The translations under genes and the position numbers were made by a program. Of a DNA stretch of 64,000 nucleotides, positions 31,801-41,509 are shown in pieces. The notes beneath the pieces were generated by a model. It was not told the DNA's origin. It saw only the letters and a list, made by a program, of their open reading frames with translations, and did no database searches. Position 1 is the stretch's first letter. Each line of letters starts with the position of its first letter. The stretch is from positions 1,178,001 to 1,242,000 of the forward strand of contig NADL03000464.1 in assembly GCA_002205965.3 (NCBI GenBank). The letters run 5' to 3'. This DNA comes from Kappaphycus alvarezii. Its lineage: Eukaryota > Rhodophyta > Florideophyceae > Gigartinales > Solieriaceae.

Positions 31801-32190
31801 TCTGTAGTTAAAATTGTATCCTCGCGGTTCTATGGCTACTTGCAGAATCGCTTACAGCGGTTGTGCACGTGTACTATGATACGGTTCAGTTCAATGCTGA
31901 TTTTGTATTCCAAATTATTGTCCAAGGCTTGGCATGCTGACGGACCACGGACAAAAGAAGATCAAAATGCTGATTTCCGCTTCGCTTCAGTTGCATCTAA
32001 TTGATGCACAAGCCTCCTCTTTAGGTGAGCAGCAGGTATATCAAGACTTGCAAAGATGCCGGCGTACAGATTCCCCCGCGCCTGAAATCCGAATTACTTT
32101 CACCAAAATCAAGAGTCAAATATCACTGCGGTTTGACGGGTTTAGGTACATTAGCTAAGCATACCAATAACGAATTGGCCACTTGAAGCC

Positions 32191-34026
32191 ATGGATCGGC
32201 ATTCCAGGGGCGCGAGACGTCGCAGGGGAGGTCGCGGTCGTTTTCGCGGTCGTGAACGTGGTGCCTCTGCATCAACTACAGCATCCCAGCCCAACCCTAG
32301 GCCACAGCAGGAACCCAGTGAAGACAGGAGAACCTTAACCAATGCTTCAGCTTCTAGCACGAGTAGTAGCGCCTGCACAACAACCACCGCACTATCTCAG
32401 ATGAATGGCTTTCGATTTTCATCACTTCCCATAGCTTTGGAATTGCATCGTGCGATTCAAGATGTCTTCAAGTATGAATGTATGACTGCCGTGCAAAGTC
32501 GTTCGATTCCAGTGGCCTTAGAAGGTGCAGATGTCCTGGTGCGGGCACGAACGGGGACTGGAAAGACACTTTCGTTTCTAATTCCTACCTTGCATCGCGC
32601 CATTTCAGCTGGATCTGCCGAAAACCGCACAAGCATTTTGATAGTATCCCCCACCAGAGAGCTCGCCCAACAAATTGCAAGGGAGGCAGCAATGCTGATG
32701 ACGTATCTCGACAAAATGACAAGGCAGCTTGTTGTTGGTGGTACTAGCGTACAGGTTGATCGTTCTTTGATGCAAAAGCAAGGTGCCCCGACGGTTCTGA
32801 TCGCCACTCCCGGCCGACTACTTGATCATTTAAGAAACACAAAGTCAGGCTTTCGCGAAGCTCTCAATGGCCTTCTGTGTCTCATTCTAGATGAAGCGGA
32901 TCGCTTACTAGATATGGGTTTTGCACCAGAGTTGAAGAAGATTCTCGTTGCTTTGCCGCCACCCTCGCAAAGGCAGACCCTTCTGTTCTCGGCTACCATG
33001 CCTGAGGATGTGAGCGATATAACTCAACTGGCCCTTGGGCCGAATTACAACATGATTGACTGCGTTGGGAAGGAAGAAAGTACGCATGTCCATGTCGCGC
33101 AATCACTGCTCGTCACGCCGATTGAAATGCAAGTAGCGGCCCTCGGCGTTCTACTTATTCACTGTATGCAAGTCCCAGATTACAAGATTATTGTCTTCTT
33201 CACAACTGCTCGTCTCACCGGATTTTTCGCGCAGTTATTCGAAGCTATGGGAAGGCCTGTGCTCGAAATTCACTCCAGGAGGACTCAATTCCAAAGAAAC
33301 GAAGTCAGCAACACCTTTCGTTCTGGCAAGAAACTGATCATGTTTACAAGCGATGTTACCGCACGTGGCTTGGATTATCCCGATGTAAGCACAGTCATTC
33401 AAGTTGGGCTGCCGGCGAACAAGGAGCAGTATATCCACAGGGTTGGGCGAACCGCTCGTGCAGGAAAAGGCGGAAGTAGTGTTCTTTTGTTGGCTGACTT
33501 TGAGGCAGCCGCGTTCAAAGAAATAGCTTCCGAACTCCCGTTGAAGGAAATTCCGACGTTGTCAGATAACGCCATGCAAGCAGTAAATGCGGCAGCAGAT
33601 GTTGCTGTTAAGAAGCTTTCATATGGTACGAAAGCAGGAGCTTTTCAGGCTTGGCTCGGATTCTACAACGGAAAATTGAGGCAACTTGGATGGTCGAAGG
33701 AGACATTAGTAAGAGAGGCAAACAATTGGGCTGTGAATGTTGCACTCCTCCACGAGCCGCCCTCCTTACTACCTCAAACAGTACGAAAGATGGGGTTGCA
33801 GGGCACACCAGCGCTTCTAGTGGAAGAAAGGAACAACAGGGCATGGGGCGGAAATAGCAGAATACAGGACAATGGCAGCAGCAACACCAGGGGAGGAAGA
33901 CGAGGAGGTTCAATAAGGGGGAGCTGGGGAGGGGGGAGCAGAGGTCGCGGATTGCAGGGAGGTTTTCGTCATAATGGCAACGCACGTGGAGGGACGCGCG
34001 GTCGAGGTCGCGGTGTCTCGCGCTAG
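32191..34026 (+). CDS. DEAD-box ATP-dependent RNA helicase
   Basis: An intact intronless ORF of 611 residues with a good start context (GCCATGG). Motifs in order: Q motif region (F-S-S-L-P near 76, T-A-V-Q near 99), motif I A-R-T-G-T-G-K-T (119-126), Ia P-T-R-E-L-A-Q-Q (154-161), Ib T-P-G-R-L (206-210), II D-E-A-D (234-237), III S-A-T (267-269), V A-R-G-L-D-Y-P-D-V (391-399) and VI H-R-V-G-R-T-A-R (416-423). Both ends are Arg/Gly-rich RGG-type RNA-binding tails. The core resembles the Mss116/plant RH31-type branch, which unwinds RNA in mitochondria, plastids or nucleolus. No clear transit peptide is seen, so the compartment is open. Confidence 0.95.
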   Translation: MDRHSRGARRRRGGRGRFRGRERGASASTTASQPNPRPQQEPSEDRRTLTNASASSTSSSACTTTTALSQMNGFRFSSLPIALELHRAIQDVFKYECMTAVQSRSIPVALEGADVLVRARTGTGKTLSFLIPTLHRAISAGSAENRTSILIVSPTRELAQQIAREAAMLMTYLDKMTRQLVVGGTSVQVDRSLMQKQGAPTVLIATPGRLLDHLRNTKSGFREALNGLLCLILDEADRLLDMGFAPELKKILVALPPPSQRQTLLFSATMPEDVSDITQLALGPNYNMIDCVGKEESTHVHVAQSLLVTPIEMQVAALGVLLIHCMQVPDYKIIVFFTTARLTGFFAQLFEAMGRPVLEIHSRRTQFQRNEVSNTFRSGKKLIMFTSDVTARGLDYPDVSTVIQVGLPANKEQYIHRVGRTARAGKGGSSVLLLADFEAAAFKEIASELPLKEIPTLSDNAMQAVNAAADVAVKKLSYGTKAGAFQAWLGFYNGKLRQLGWSKETLVREANNWAVNVALLHEPPSLLPQTVRKMGLQGTPALLVEERNNRAWGGNSRIQDNGSSNTRGGRRGGSIRGSWGGGSRGRGLQGGFRHNGNARGGTRGRGRGVSR

Positions 34027-34740
34027 AGCGGGCGTGGGTCATTTCACATCGCTACCCAAATTCGTAAGGTGCCGAATACAAATTCTTTGTGAGTTGCTCA
34101 AACGATCATATAACTGAAATTACTCGAGGAGCGACGGGAACTCAGTAGCTTGTTGAAGGCTTTAAGGTTCAGTATGCATAGAATAGGAGGCCAGCATCCG
34201 GCATAACTTGTGACTCATACCAATTGACAACACAAAATAAATACATCCTCGTTGAAACTGTAACATGAGCAGCGGATATTCAAGCAACCTCAATTCCTGC
34301 GGCGTTATATTGATATCTTCAAACCGCTGGCAGGTAAGCATTCCGTCCCTGTTCTTACATTGCAAAAGGAGGCCGAGGTGCTCAAAGTCATTTCCACGGT
34401 CAGTCCGAAGCTAAACCCCTCGGCTTAAGGTTTCATTAATATGACGACATTCAACAGCGATATGTCGAGCATGAAGAAATTCGCTGCGTACTATGCACAG
34501 GAACACACGGCATCTTGTTTGCAGCTGGTCTGCATCGAACCCTAGAGACAATATCCCTGTGGATGGAAGAGGTTACAGACCGCGACGGATGAAAATTGGC
34601 AGATCCCCGCTTGCGAGTCTAGCGAACATTGTACGTGAAGCTATTTGAGATGAAGCGTGCGTGAAGCAAGAATGTAACACTGCAACTGGGTGACAAACTT
34701 CATATCGGCCCCGCTGCAGAGCTGTGAAAGCCAATATACA
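34027..34740. other. downstream region of the helicase, nothing recognised
   Basis: Only short frames. Must contain the helicase 3' UTR and poly(A) signal, which I cannot place with confidence. Confidence 0.35.
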
Positions 34741-34744
34741 GTAC

Positions 34745-34835
34745 CATCCAGGACTTGGAACTTGGGACCTTTGACGGGCTTCGAGCTGGGAAGGGTGTAA
34801 GGCCATTGCTCTAATCACTGAGCTGAAGTTTCGAA
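34745..34835 (-). other. tRNA-like sequence (Val-like), probably pseudogene or SINE head
   Basis: The minus strand reads AGCTCAGTGATTAGAGCA, a good D-arm/A-box (GCTC pairs with GAGC). It is followed by GGCCTTACAC, which resembles the tRNA-Val(UAC) anticodon loop, and further on by AAGGTCCCAAGTTCCAAGTCC, a weak T-arm/B-box. The anticodon stem does not close cleanly, there may be an intron-like insert of about 20 bases, and no acceptor stem pairs. It is therefore a degraded tRNA or tRNA-derived repeat and not a working gene. Confidence 0.35.
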
Positions 34836-34884
34836 AATACGGCCCGGGCACCTCATTGAGCTCAATGCCGTAGTAATCAAGACG

Positions 34885-35200
34885 TGGTCGTCTATTGCAA
34901 TGTCGACCCGTCCTCTGCACCAAACTTCACGTTTCGACCCCTGGCGTTTGATTCCCTTGGCGCCCCTTCCCCGGTACTACAGCCTTCATTGAGGAGTTTG
35001 TCCCGCGAATCGCGTCCAAGTGTCACTCGACACTCAGTGTTATCCGCCGCCGTATCTTCCAGCGCCTGAGTTGCACCGTATGGTCATCCATTGCTCAAGC
35101 TATCCTCTCGCGGGACCCCACGCGCATGGACGACGAGGTACATCCGGTTAGGTCTTAGCCGCATAGTTTGGACCGTGCGCAGTCCCCAGTAGATACTGAA
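34885..35200 (+). mobile_element. R2-like LINE 3' end, truncated (copy A)
   Basis: Plus-strand coding matches the C-terminal domain of the LINE: A-P-N-F-T-F-R-P-L-A-F-D-S-L-G-A-P-S-P, then one frame on F-I-E-E-F-V-P-R-I-A, then W-S-S-I-A-Q-A-I, ending D-E-V-H-P-V-R-S-stop with TAG at 35156-35158. The conserved 3' UTR core (TAGCCGCATAGTTTGGACCG) follows. Only the last 90 codons are present, the usual 5' truncation of LINE copies. Confidence 0.8.
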
Positions 35201-35264
35201 TACATTAAACTTCTCTCAGTGAACTCTTAGCCAGCAATATAGTCTGATCCTGCAGCGAACACCC

Positions 35265-35400
35265 GTTATACTAAGGCAATGAAGTTATCACATCATCTTC
35301 TGACGCGAGCCCCACTGCGCGTAACCGAAGTGGAACATCCAGTTAGTTCTTAGCCGTAGAGTTGGATTCTGCAGTGAACCCGATAGATACTGATTGAAGT
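35265..35400 (+). mobile_element. R2-like LINE 3' end, truncated (copy B)
   Basis: Shorter than copy A and in the same orientation: L-L-T-R-A-P-L-R-V-T-E-V-E-H-P-V-S-S-stop with TAG at 35351-35353, then the same UTR core. Both copies are followed, 30-45 bases after the core, by AGTAGATACTG/GATAGATACTG and AAACTTCTCT. Confidence 0.75.
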
Positions 35401-35829
35401 AAACTTCTCTACAAGGCTCGCCGATACCCCCCTTCCGCCGCGTCCTGGTGCCTCATGTTGGCAAGTGAGCGAACCTCTATTTTCCCGCTGCCGGGCGTGA
35501 GCAAGTTTTCAATCGCCTGATCGTGACCATTTTCTCGCCATTTACATCAGCTACCGGCACGAACGCAAACAAGTCTGGCGGTAAAGCTGTTACAATGCCG
35601 CACTGAGACACCACGATCTGGGACGTAAGTTCACCCTCTGTTTCCCACCACCCTCCGACACCCCTTCCCACGACCCCGCAATCCATCACCTTTAATTCCC
35701 TACGCGCGCCTTTTTCCTGTACGATTCTACTCGAGGACTTTCTTTCGCCCATAGGTTGGAGTATTGTTCCTCCAGAGGCACGATTCGACGGCGCATCCAC
35801 AGTATCAGGGTCTTAGCTTCATTCTGTGG

Positions 35830-35975
35830 TCATCGAGCACAACACAATCACCATAGCTTTCTTCCTTCATGCACCACTGCACATGGCCTACATTGCACAG
35901 GCGGTTAACTCTTGGCAGTTTGGTCGGATCCGTCAGTGGACATGCATACAATGATTGAAGTGAAGTTATCATCCA
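35830..35975 (+). mobile_element. R2-like LINE 3' end, eroded (copy C)
   Basis: CTGTGGTCATCGAGC, then GCACCACTGCACATGGCC, then GCGGTTAACTCTTGGCAG aligns with the other ends. The expected TAG stop is TGG at 35911-35913. The downstream GTCGGATCCGTCAGTGGACA matches the tail at 7.97 kb better than copies A and B do. Confidence 0.6.
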
Positions 35976-37125
35976 CCGTCGCGAATTCCGCCCTACTGAA
36001 ATCCTGGAATAAACAGCAACCCCTGCTACTCGCAGCGTTTTAAGAAACCCAAACGCCTGCGACCTCACAGTCTGGCATCCGTCAATAACGGCTCGTACAT
36101 TGCAGCTGCTGGATGCGCTGCTTGTACCACCGAAACCGCGCTACTCAAAAGGGATAGCAGTAACGATCGCACCTCCATGCGGCCGGCATAGAAAACACTG
36201 AATGGGAGCTCTGCGCGCTGGGCCTCGACACTCTCGGGGCCCATCGCTTGTAACCGCCTGGATCCTCGGCTATCGCGCCTCTTGAAGCGCGGGCAAGACC
36301 TGAGTTCCCATGACGACCGCGAGGCGTTGATGCGAGCCGCGGCTTAGCTTTCTGCTCTGGTGTTTAGTGGACAAGGCACCCTCTTCCAGGAGCCTTCTCT
36401 CGGCATGAAGCAGCTGTTGTAAGCCTCTGTGTTGTTGTCCACCCGCCTCACTGCGGCGTCTCCCCCCGAAGGTTTTTGAAAGGAACATCTTGTAGTTGTC
36501 CTCAATTTAAATTCAGTGGGCACCTGAGATAAATCCGCGCCCATTCGTAGCTTAATAGTTGCTCTTTAGGCAAGAGTTGTAGCAAAGTGTTTTTCATGTT
36601 GTTTCCTGGCTCGTGAAACCCAATCTCCCACTGGAAGAAACCACCTTTTGTCACTCCGCCACGAGCGGATCAATCTTGACAACTTTCTTCCCTGCAAAAC
36701 AAAACACACTCGTATTTGTATCCTCAAGACAGAATGGCAGTTTTGTTAAGAATGCTTGTACTGTATAGTGTCTTGAAATGAATCGGGGGATGGCGTCGTA
36801 TGATGTACTATGTCAGTTGCAGAATCACGGGCTGGTCCGATTGAGAAAACCCTACGTGTGACCCAGAGTACAAGCAAGAGGGACAGCGGCGACACTCGGT
36901 TAGGTAGTAGAGCTGAGATGATGCAGAGTTTGTCCCTTGGCGTGATCCAAGCAGAGCACGGACTGAAACGCGATATTTTTGGCGTGATCTTCGATCCGTT
37001 GCAAGCGGGTGGACAAGGCACCAAGTGCACAATATCTACAGACAGTGTCTATAAACTCATCTGTGTAGTTTTATCATTAATTTCATTGAGAAAAAAAGTG
37101 GTATGACGATTAGCGGCAATATGCT
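35976..37125. other. unassigned region
   Basis: Frames of 60-100 residues on both strands (for example minus 36544-36344, minus 36068-35805, plus 36810-37106) show no recognisable domain or consistent codon pattern. It may be further eroded retroelement sequence, given the LINE tails on both sides. Confidence 0.3.
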
Positions 37126-37129
37126 TTTG

Positions 37130-37260
37130 GTGTTTTGTACTGTACAGTTACTGTATGAGATTGGTACAGTACAGTACAGTAAAGTGCAGTACTATGTGCA
37201 GTCTGTACAGTACACTATATCATTATCCCCGTACAGTACAGTGTAGTACCAATTAGTAGG
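37130..37260. repeat. palindrome cluster with TTGGTAC...GTACCAA ends
   Basis: A unit of about 95 bases begins ATTGGTACAGTACAGTACAG (about 37163) and ends CAGTGTAGTACCAAT (about 37254), so its ends are inverted repeats filled with GTACAGTAC motifs. It looks like a small foldback element. Confidence 0.75.
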
Positions 37261-37299
37261 GTTATTTGGTAGTACATATCATGTGTCGTCCACAGCGAT

Positions 37300-37395
37300 G
37301 TCTGTTCTATCCTGCACCCCAATGCCCATGTCCGACGTGGAACATCCGGTTAGATCTTAGCTGATTAGTCGGACTACAGGAAGTTTACCAAAGAA
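37300..37395 (+). mobile_element. R2-like LINE 3' end, truncated (copy D)
   Basis: M-S-D-V-E-H-P-V-R-S-stop with TAG at 37358-37360, then CTGATTAGTCGGACTACAGG, a variant of the shared UTR core. Only about 20 codons remain. Confidence 0.65.
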
Positions 37396-37579
37396 TATGC
37401 AGGTGCAACATGCAAAGCCCTGAATACCCTAGATACTGTAACAAACCTAAAAAATTAGGTTTGGATAGGGTGGCTAAACTCTACGTGTTGTGGGTCGTCA
37501 GTGTACCGCACAGTCACAGTTTGAAGGAAAGATGTTACAAATCTCCGAATACCGTACAGAAAAGAGCCATGTGTGGCAC

Positions 37580-37890
37580 GTGTAGTGCAGTACACTATGG
37601 AAGTACTGTAGTACACACCACCGTACTATGATCCCCCTACATTTGCGATTTCCGTAGGTCACACTTTTCAATTCTCTAAAAAAAAACCCCTGACCCGACG
37701 GTTCTACTGTATTACCAGTACAGTAGTTAACTTTACGGCTCTGGAGAATATTGCTGAGTGGGGGGTGTCCTATGGCATTAGTGGTCACTATACTGTACAG
37801 TGTACTAATTGCTACAAAACACAATACTGCATCAACATTGGCCAATCCCATCCCATTATACTGATGCACTGTACAGTACAGTAGTGTACC
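37580..37890. repeat. TACTGTACAGTA-type palindrome cluster
   Basis: Dispersed TACTGTAC, GTACAGTA and CTGTACAG motifs over about 300 bases, including CTGTACAGTACAGTAG near 37868-37883. Confidence 0.7.
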
Positions 37891-38039
37891 AAAGTGTCCC
37901 AGCACGTCAAGCAGCACGTGAGGTGATCAACACACAGTACCACGGAATGTCATACACACAAACGTGTCATTGTTGTCACCCATACCACCAATCAGCATGC
38001 ATAGAAAGCACACTACTGTACTGCATTTGAATTGAACTG

Positions 38040-38586
38040 CAAAAAAAATTGCCCGTCGCGAACAGTCCACATCTCTCTTCGTCATACATATTTTTGCTTT
38101 TAAAGGTTACTTTTTCCTCTACATCACGCTGAGCCAAACGCCTCGCAATCACACCCTATTCCACTTGTCACGTGCTTCGCTAAAAGCCACTGAAAACGAT
38201 CCATAGTATCTTCGCGACGCTCATGTCAACAGGCAAAAGATTTCATAAGAAAGACAACCCGATCCGCCCAGGAATAGCCCCTGCAACACAACATCCATTC
38301 ATGCAATCACGTCAATATCGCTAAAGAACAAAACCACCAGATTCCAACGACCATTTCACACTGACTCATTTTAAGACAAATCGACACACCCCTCCAAATC
38401 ACCTGCATTTGCGCTCCCCGTCTTTCAGAGCGGAGTCGCGAATACAAAGCGCTCTAGTAACCCCCAGAGGCGAGTGCCCGTATTGAGTTTGTACTGCTCC
38501 AATAACCACGGATATTTTCATCCGAAGTAGTATCCGGCGAAAACTAATATTCTAGAAACCGCGATCTCCCAACAATCTCCTTGACT
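38040..38586. other. intergenic stretch, nothing recognised
   Basis: No coding frame or long repeat. Upstream region of the small ORF at 38587. Confidence 0.4.
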
Positions 38587-38954
38587 ATGTCGAAATTGCT
38601 GTCCCCTGCCAAACGCAGTCTGCTTTTGGGCGGTTCAGACACCACTACACTGCAACAACATTCTAGCACCGCCTATTGGAGCAGGGGAAAAAGTTTTTAC
38701 AAAGCCCACTTTACTGGCAGCGGAGCAGTGTCCGTGCCTGAATCCCTCTCCCGTCTAGGACGGTGACAGGCGACTTCCAGCATCCCTACATTCCGCAATC
38801 TTGCTACCTCGACCTCGATGTTGAGCAAGTCTTGATACGAGGTCAACTTGTACAAAGCATTCGCACTAATATCTGTAGCTTGCAAAGAAGCAGCCGTCAG
38901 GAATCAGCCTGTACTATCTCCTGTGATGACTTGTCTGCAATAAGTGCAGGCTGA
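38587..38954 (+). CDS. small hypothetical protein, two overlapping frames
   Basis: An ATG at 38587 opens a 59-residue Ser/Leu-rich frame ending at TGA 38764-38766. From 38763 the next frame is open for 63 residues (T-G-D-F-Q-H-P-Y-I-P, D-L-D-V-E-Q-V-L-I-R-G) to 38954. The two read naturally as one protein of about 120 residues with a one-base frame change or small splice at 38755-38770. No domain is recognised. It lies 260 bases upstream of, and co-oriented with, the RING gene. Confidence 0.35.
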
Positions 38955-39217
38955 ACACAGCAGCAAATCAAGTTGGCTTCCACATGCACTTAGTTTGGTG
39001 CATATGACGAAAATGAATGGAACCAGAGTAGGTGCTCAGGAGAGGGGAAATGCATGTTAGGACTATGTCTGAACAGGACGCAGGGATGGAGTGCGTTTTG
39101 TCTTTTTCAACGGAGACACGGCGATGGGTGGGCACTGGTAGCAGCCAATAGGCAGAGGTTAGGAGAGCAGGAAAGACGCTGTGTGTATGTACGTTGAGAA
39201 AACATAGGCTGTGCGAA

Positions 39218-39760
39218 ATGAGGGGGATCTTCCGAATCACGACTGTGTGTATGGGGCGATTGTGTGGGGGGTTTCGGACGAAAGTCGGAGATGGTGATGG
39301 GCAAGTCGCGGGATTTGTTGGGATTTTGGGAGTGGTGTCTGTGCTGTTTCTCGTGATGTGGGTGGTAATGGCGGTTGTAGTTGTTGTATGCGAGGTAACA
39401 CGCGGGATATGGAGGAGCGGCGGGAATGGTTTTGGGGCTGGAGGTGGGAATGCAGGGGAAATGATGAGACTGTATGCAAAGGTAGACGAGAAGTGGCCGT
39501 TAAGGGTGTTTGACGAAAGGGACAGGGTTGGGGGAGGGTGTGCGGTTTGCTTGGAGAGTTTGGAGGTTGGGTCCGTGGGAAGACGGTTTGGGTGTGGACA
39601 TGTGTTTCATGGCGGATGTATAGATCGATGGGTTTTAAAGATGGGGAGTCACCGAAAGAGTGGTAGTGAGCAAGGCAGTGTGCTGTGCCCGTTGTGTAAG
39701 GCGGACGTTTTAGAGGGGGATGGCAATGGGGGTGTCAAAGACGGGACATTGAGTGTTTGA
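39218..39760 (+). CDS. RING-H2 membrane protein, probable E3 ubiquitin ligase
   Basis: 180 residues from the ATG at 39218. A strong transmembrane helix lies at about 30-58 (Val/Leu/Ala-rich). A RING-H2 domain near the C-terminus has ligands C108, C111, C126, H128, H131, C134, C157 and C160 (C-x2-C ... C-G-H-V-F-H-x2-C ... C-P-L-C). One TM helix followed by RING-H2 is the layout of ATL/RNF-type ligases that ubiquitinate membrane-associated targets. The loop between C134 and C157 is about 10 residues longer than usual. Its last 26 bases overlap the 3' end of the SmpB gene on the other strand. Confidence 0.85.
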   Translation: MRGIFRITTVCMGRLCGGFRTKVGDGDGQVAGFVGILGVVSVLFLVMWVVMAVVVVVCEVTRGIWRSGGNGFGAGGGNAGEMMRLYAKVDEKWPLRVFDERDRVGGGCAVCLESLEVGSVGRRFGCGHVFHGGCIDRWVLKMGSHRKSGSEQGSVLCPLCKADVLEGDGNGGVKDGTLSV

Positions 39761-40382
39761 TAACACGACGAAGTTCGCGGTCGTCGTCTCTTTTCTTGAT
39801 GTCGGCTCGTTTGTCGCGATCATTTTTGCCGCGAGCGAGAGCGACTTCAATTTTAAAATATCCACGATCGGTAAAGTAAGCCTTGGTAGGAACGAGAGTA
39901 AAGCCCGGGTCCTTTTGCTTTTGCTCGAGTTTGCGAATATCGCGCTTGTGAAGAAGAAGCCTTCGAACGCGGAGAGGGTCATGATCAAAATATCTGGCAG
40001 CGTGGGGACATGAAGCAATATGAGTATTGTGTAGATATAATTGACCTGATTTGACACGTGCGAATCCGTCACGAAGGGTGAGTTTGCCAGCTCGTATGGA
40101 CTTGACCTCGGTGCCGAGGAGTTCGACGCCACATTCGTAGGTTGCGATGATATGGTATCGATGGCGGATTAGGCGATTATGGGTGGTTGGGGCACGGTTG
40201 GCATGAGTGGTTTTACCGCTGGCAGCAGCGATTAGAGGTGTGGTTATCGGTGGAGATGGACGAGTGGATGGTGCAAGTGGGGCTTTTAGAGGGGATGATA
40301 GGTGCCGAGATCGAGGGGCTTGTGGCGTGATAGGGAATGGCGGATGGAAGGTAGTACGACAAGCGGAGGAGATGTGGCACAT
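39735..40382 (-). CDS. smpB: SmpB, tmRNA-binding protein, probably plastid-targeted
   Basis: A 215-residue ORF. Residues 1-65 are rich in Ser, Thr, Pro and Arg with few acids, like a plastid transit peptide. The rest is a full SmpB: G-V-E-L-L-G-T-E-V-K-S-I-R-A-G-K, L-H-N-T-H-I, H-D-P-L-R-V-R-R-L-L-L-H-K, T-L-V-P-T-K-A-Y-F, I-E-V-A-L-A-R-G-K and the basic tail D-K-R-x3-K-K-R-D. SmpB brings tmRNA to stalled bacterial-type ribosomes; in algae it serves plastid-encoded tmRNA (trans-translation). The stop is TGA at 39737-39735. It is convergent with the RING gene. The intact frame, transit peptide and eukaryotic surroundings argue against bacterial contamination. Confidence 0.93.
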   Translation of the reverse strand: MCHISSACRTTFHPPFPITPQAPRSRHLSSPLKAPLAPSTRPSPPITTPLIAAASGKTTHANRAPTTHNRLIRHRYHIIATYECGVELLGTEVKSIRAGKLTLRDGFARVKSGQLYLHNTHIASCPHAARYFDHDPLRVRRLLLHKRDIRKLEQKQKDPGFTLVPTKAYFTDRGYFKIEVALARGKNDRDKRADIKKRDDDRELRRVIKHSMSRL

Positions 40383-40504
40383 AGCGAAGAATTTTTCGTG
40401 ATGGGGGGCGGTTATGTGAATGAGGGGTTAACACGCGCTGCAGAACGAGATGGACTCTTGTCGTCTATGCACATAATGTCATGGATCTCGTTGTTATTTT
40501 TACA

Positions 40505-40590
40505 TTACATGTTCTGTACTTTACTGTACGGTACAGTGCCGTACTGTACTGTACAGTACAGTATACGGCACTTTACCATGCTGCGCTGTA
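40505..40590. repeat. TACTGTACAGTA-type palindrome cluster
   Basis: CTGTACTTTACTGTACGGTACAG and GTACTGTACTGTACAGTACAG lie between the divergent SmpB (5' end 40382) and Mei2-like (ATG 41510) genes, with another TTACAGTACTTACAGTACAA at about 40665-40684. Confidence 0.8.
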
Positions 40591-40689
40591 GAACGAAATA
40601 TGAATAGAAACTAGCGTCGCAGCCATTGGTTGTTGTTTCCACAGTTATGCTCTTGTGGATAAATTACAGTACTTACAGTACAAGTGGAA

Positions 40690-41509
40690 GGAGATGATTT
40701 TATTTCTCGAAGATATATATATTTGATTGGGAGATTGACATTTGGGATATTTTTTGGTGGTGTTCAATGCCTGTAGATCCAATCACATGGCAAATCTCGT
40801 TTGTACCTAGCGCTACCCGTAAAATGCATGCAATCTGCGTTGACCCTTGTCAATCGTGACCAGTCTTCTACAGCCCGTCACCCGGCGGAAAAAAAAATCC
40901 AAACAAAACATCCCGCGTCCTCTTTTTTTAAACGAAAAAACTTACTTTTCCTTCATATCTTTTTGTAAAGACCTAAAAAATAGTTAAGACTATACATTAT
41001 TCAACCACGTCACTTTCCAAGTCGAAAAAAAAAAAAAAACTCAGAAGGTTACCGCCTGTATCGATTTTTTTTTCAAATCTGAGGTAAAGAAAACACATTG
41101 CTACTGGATGCGTGGCAACCGGTTAACTTTGGTTCGGTTTTTCCATATGTGACCATCATTCATCTACTGTGTCAACATACACATCTTAACCAACGCCAAA
41201 GGAATAACATCCCCTCCAGATAAGCGCAGAGTTGCCTCCTTTTTCCTTGACCACTACTTTTGCTTCTTACACAAATTGTTGGCACCCATCACTTGGACTC
41301 CAGCCAACTCTCTCGGTCTCACCTCACCCTCACTTCATCTACACCTCTCTCGTCTGCCATACTAAACTGCTACCGTTCCCGGCCCGTGCCGCCACCGTTT
41401 TTTCCCCGACAAACCAAACTCTTCTGATATACCAAACTCCTTTTTCATTTCCCCTTTCCCTCCCCCCCCCCCTCTTCCCTCCCTCCCTACCGTCTGTACA
41501 TGGCGAGTA
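40690..41509 (+). promoter_or_regulatory. leader/promoter region of the Mei2-like gene
   Basis: No coding frame. It has T- and A-homopolymer runs (for example a 15-base A run at about 41025-41039) and, over the last 250 bases, a C/T-rich tract ending in CCCTCCCTCCC, typical of a 5' leader. An upstream ATG at 41500 opens a 26-codon frame overlapping the main start and could damp translation. Confidence 0.45.

Noticed and set aside
37130..37890. Repeated GTACAGTAC units considered as a CRISPR-like or satellite array
   Set aside because: Units are irregularly spaced and in both orientations, without unique equal-length spacers, in a eukaryotic genome.
39735..40382. SmpB as bacterial contamination
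   Set aside because: Flanked closely by eukaryotic RING-H2 and Mei2-like genes, overlaps the RING gene, and has a transit-peptide-like leader.
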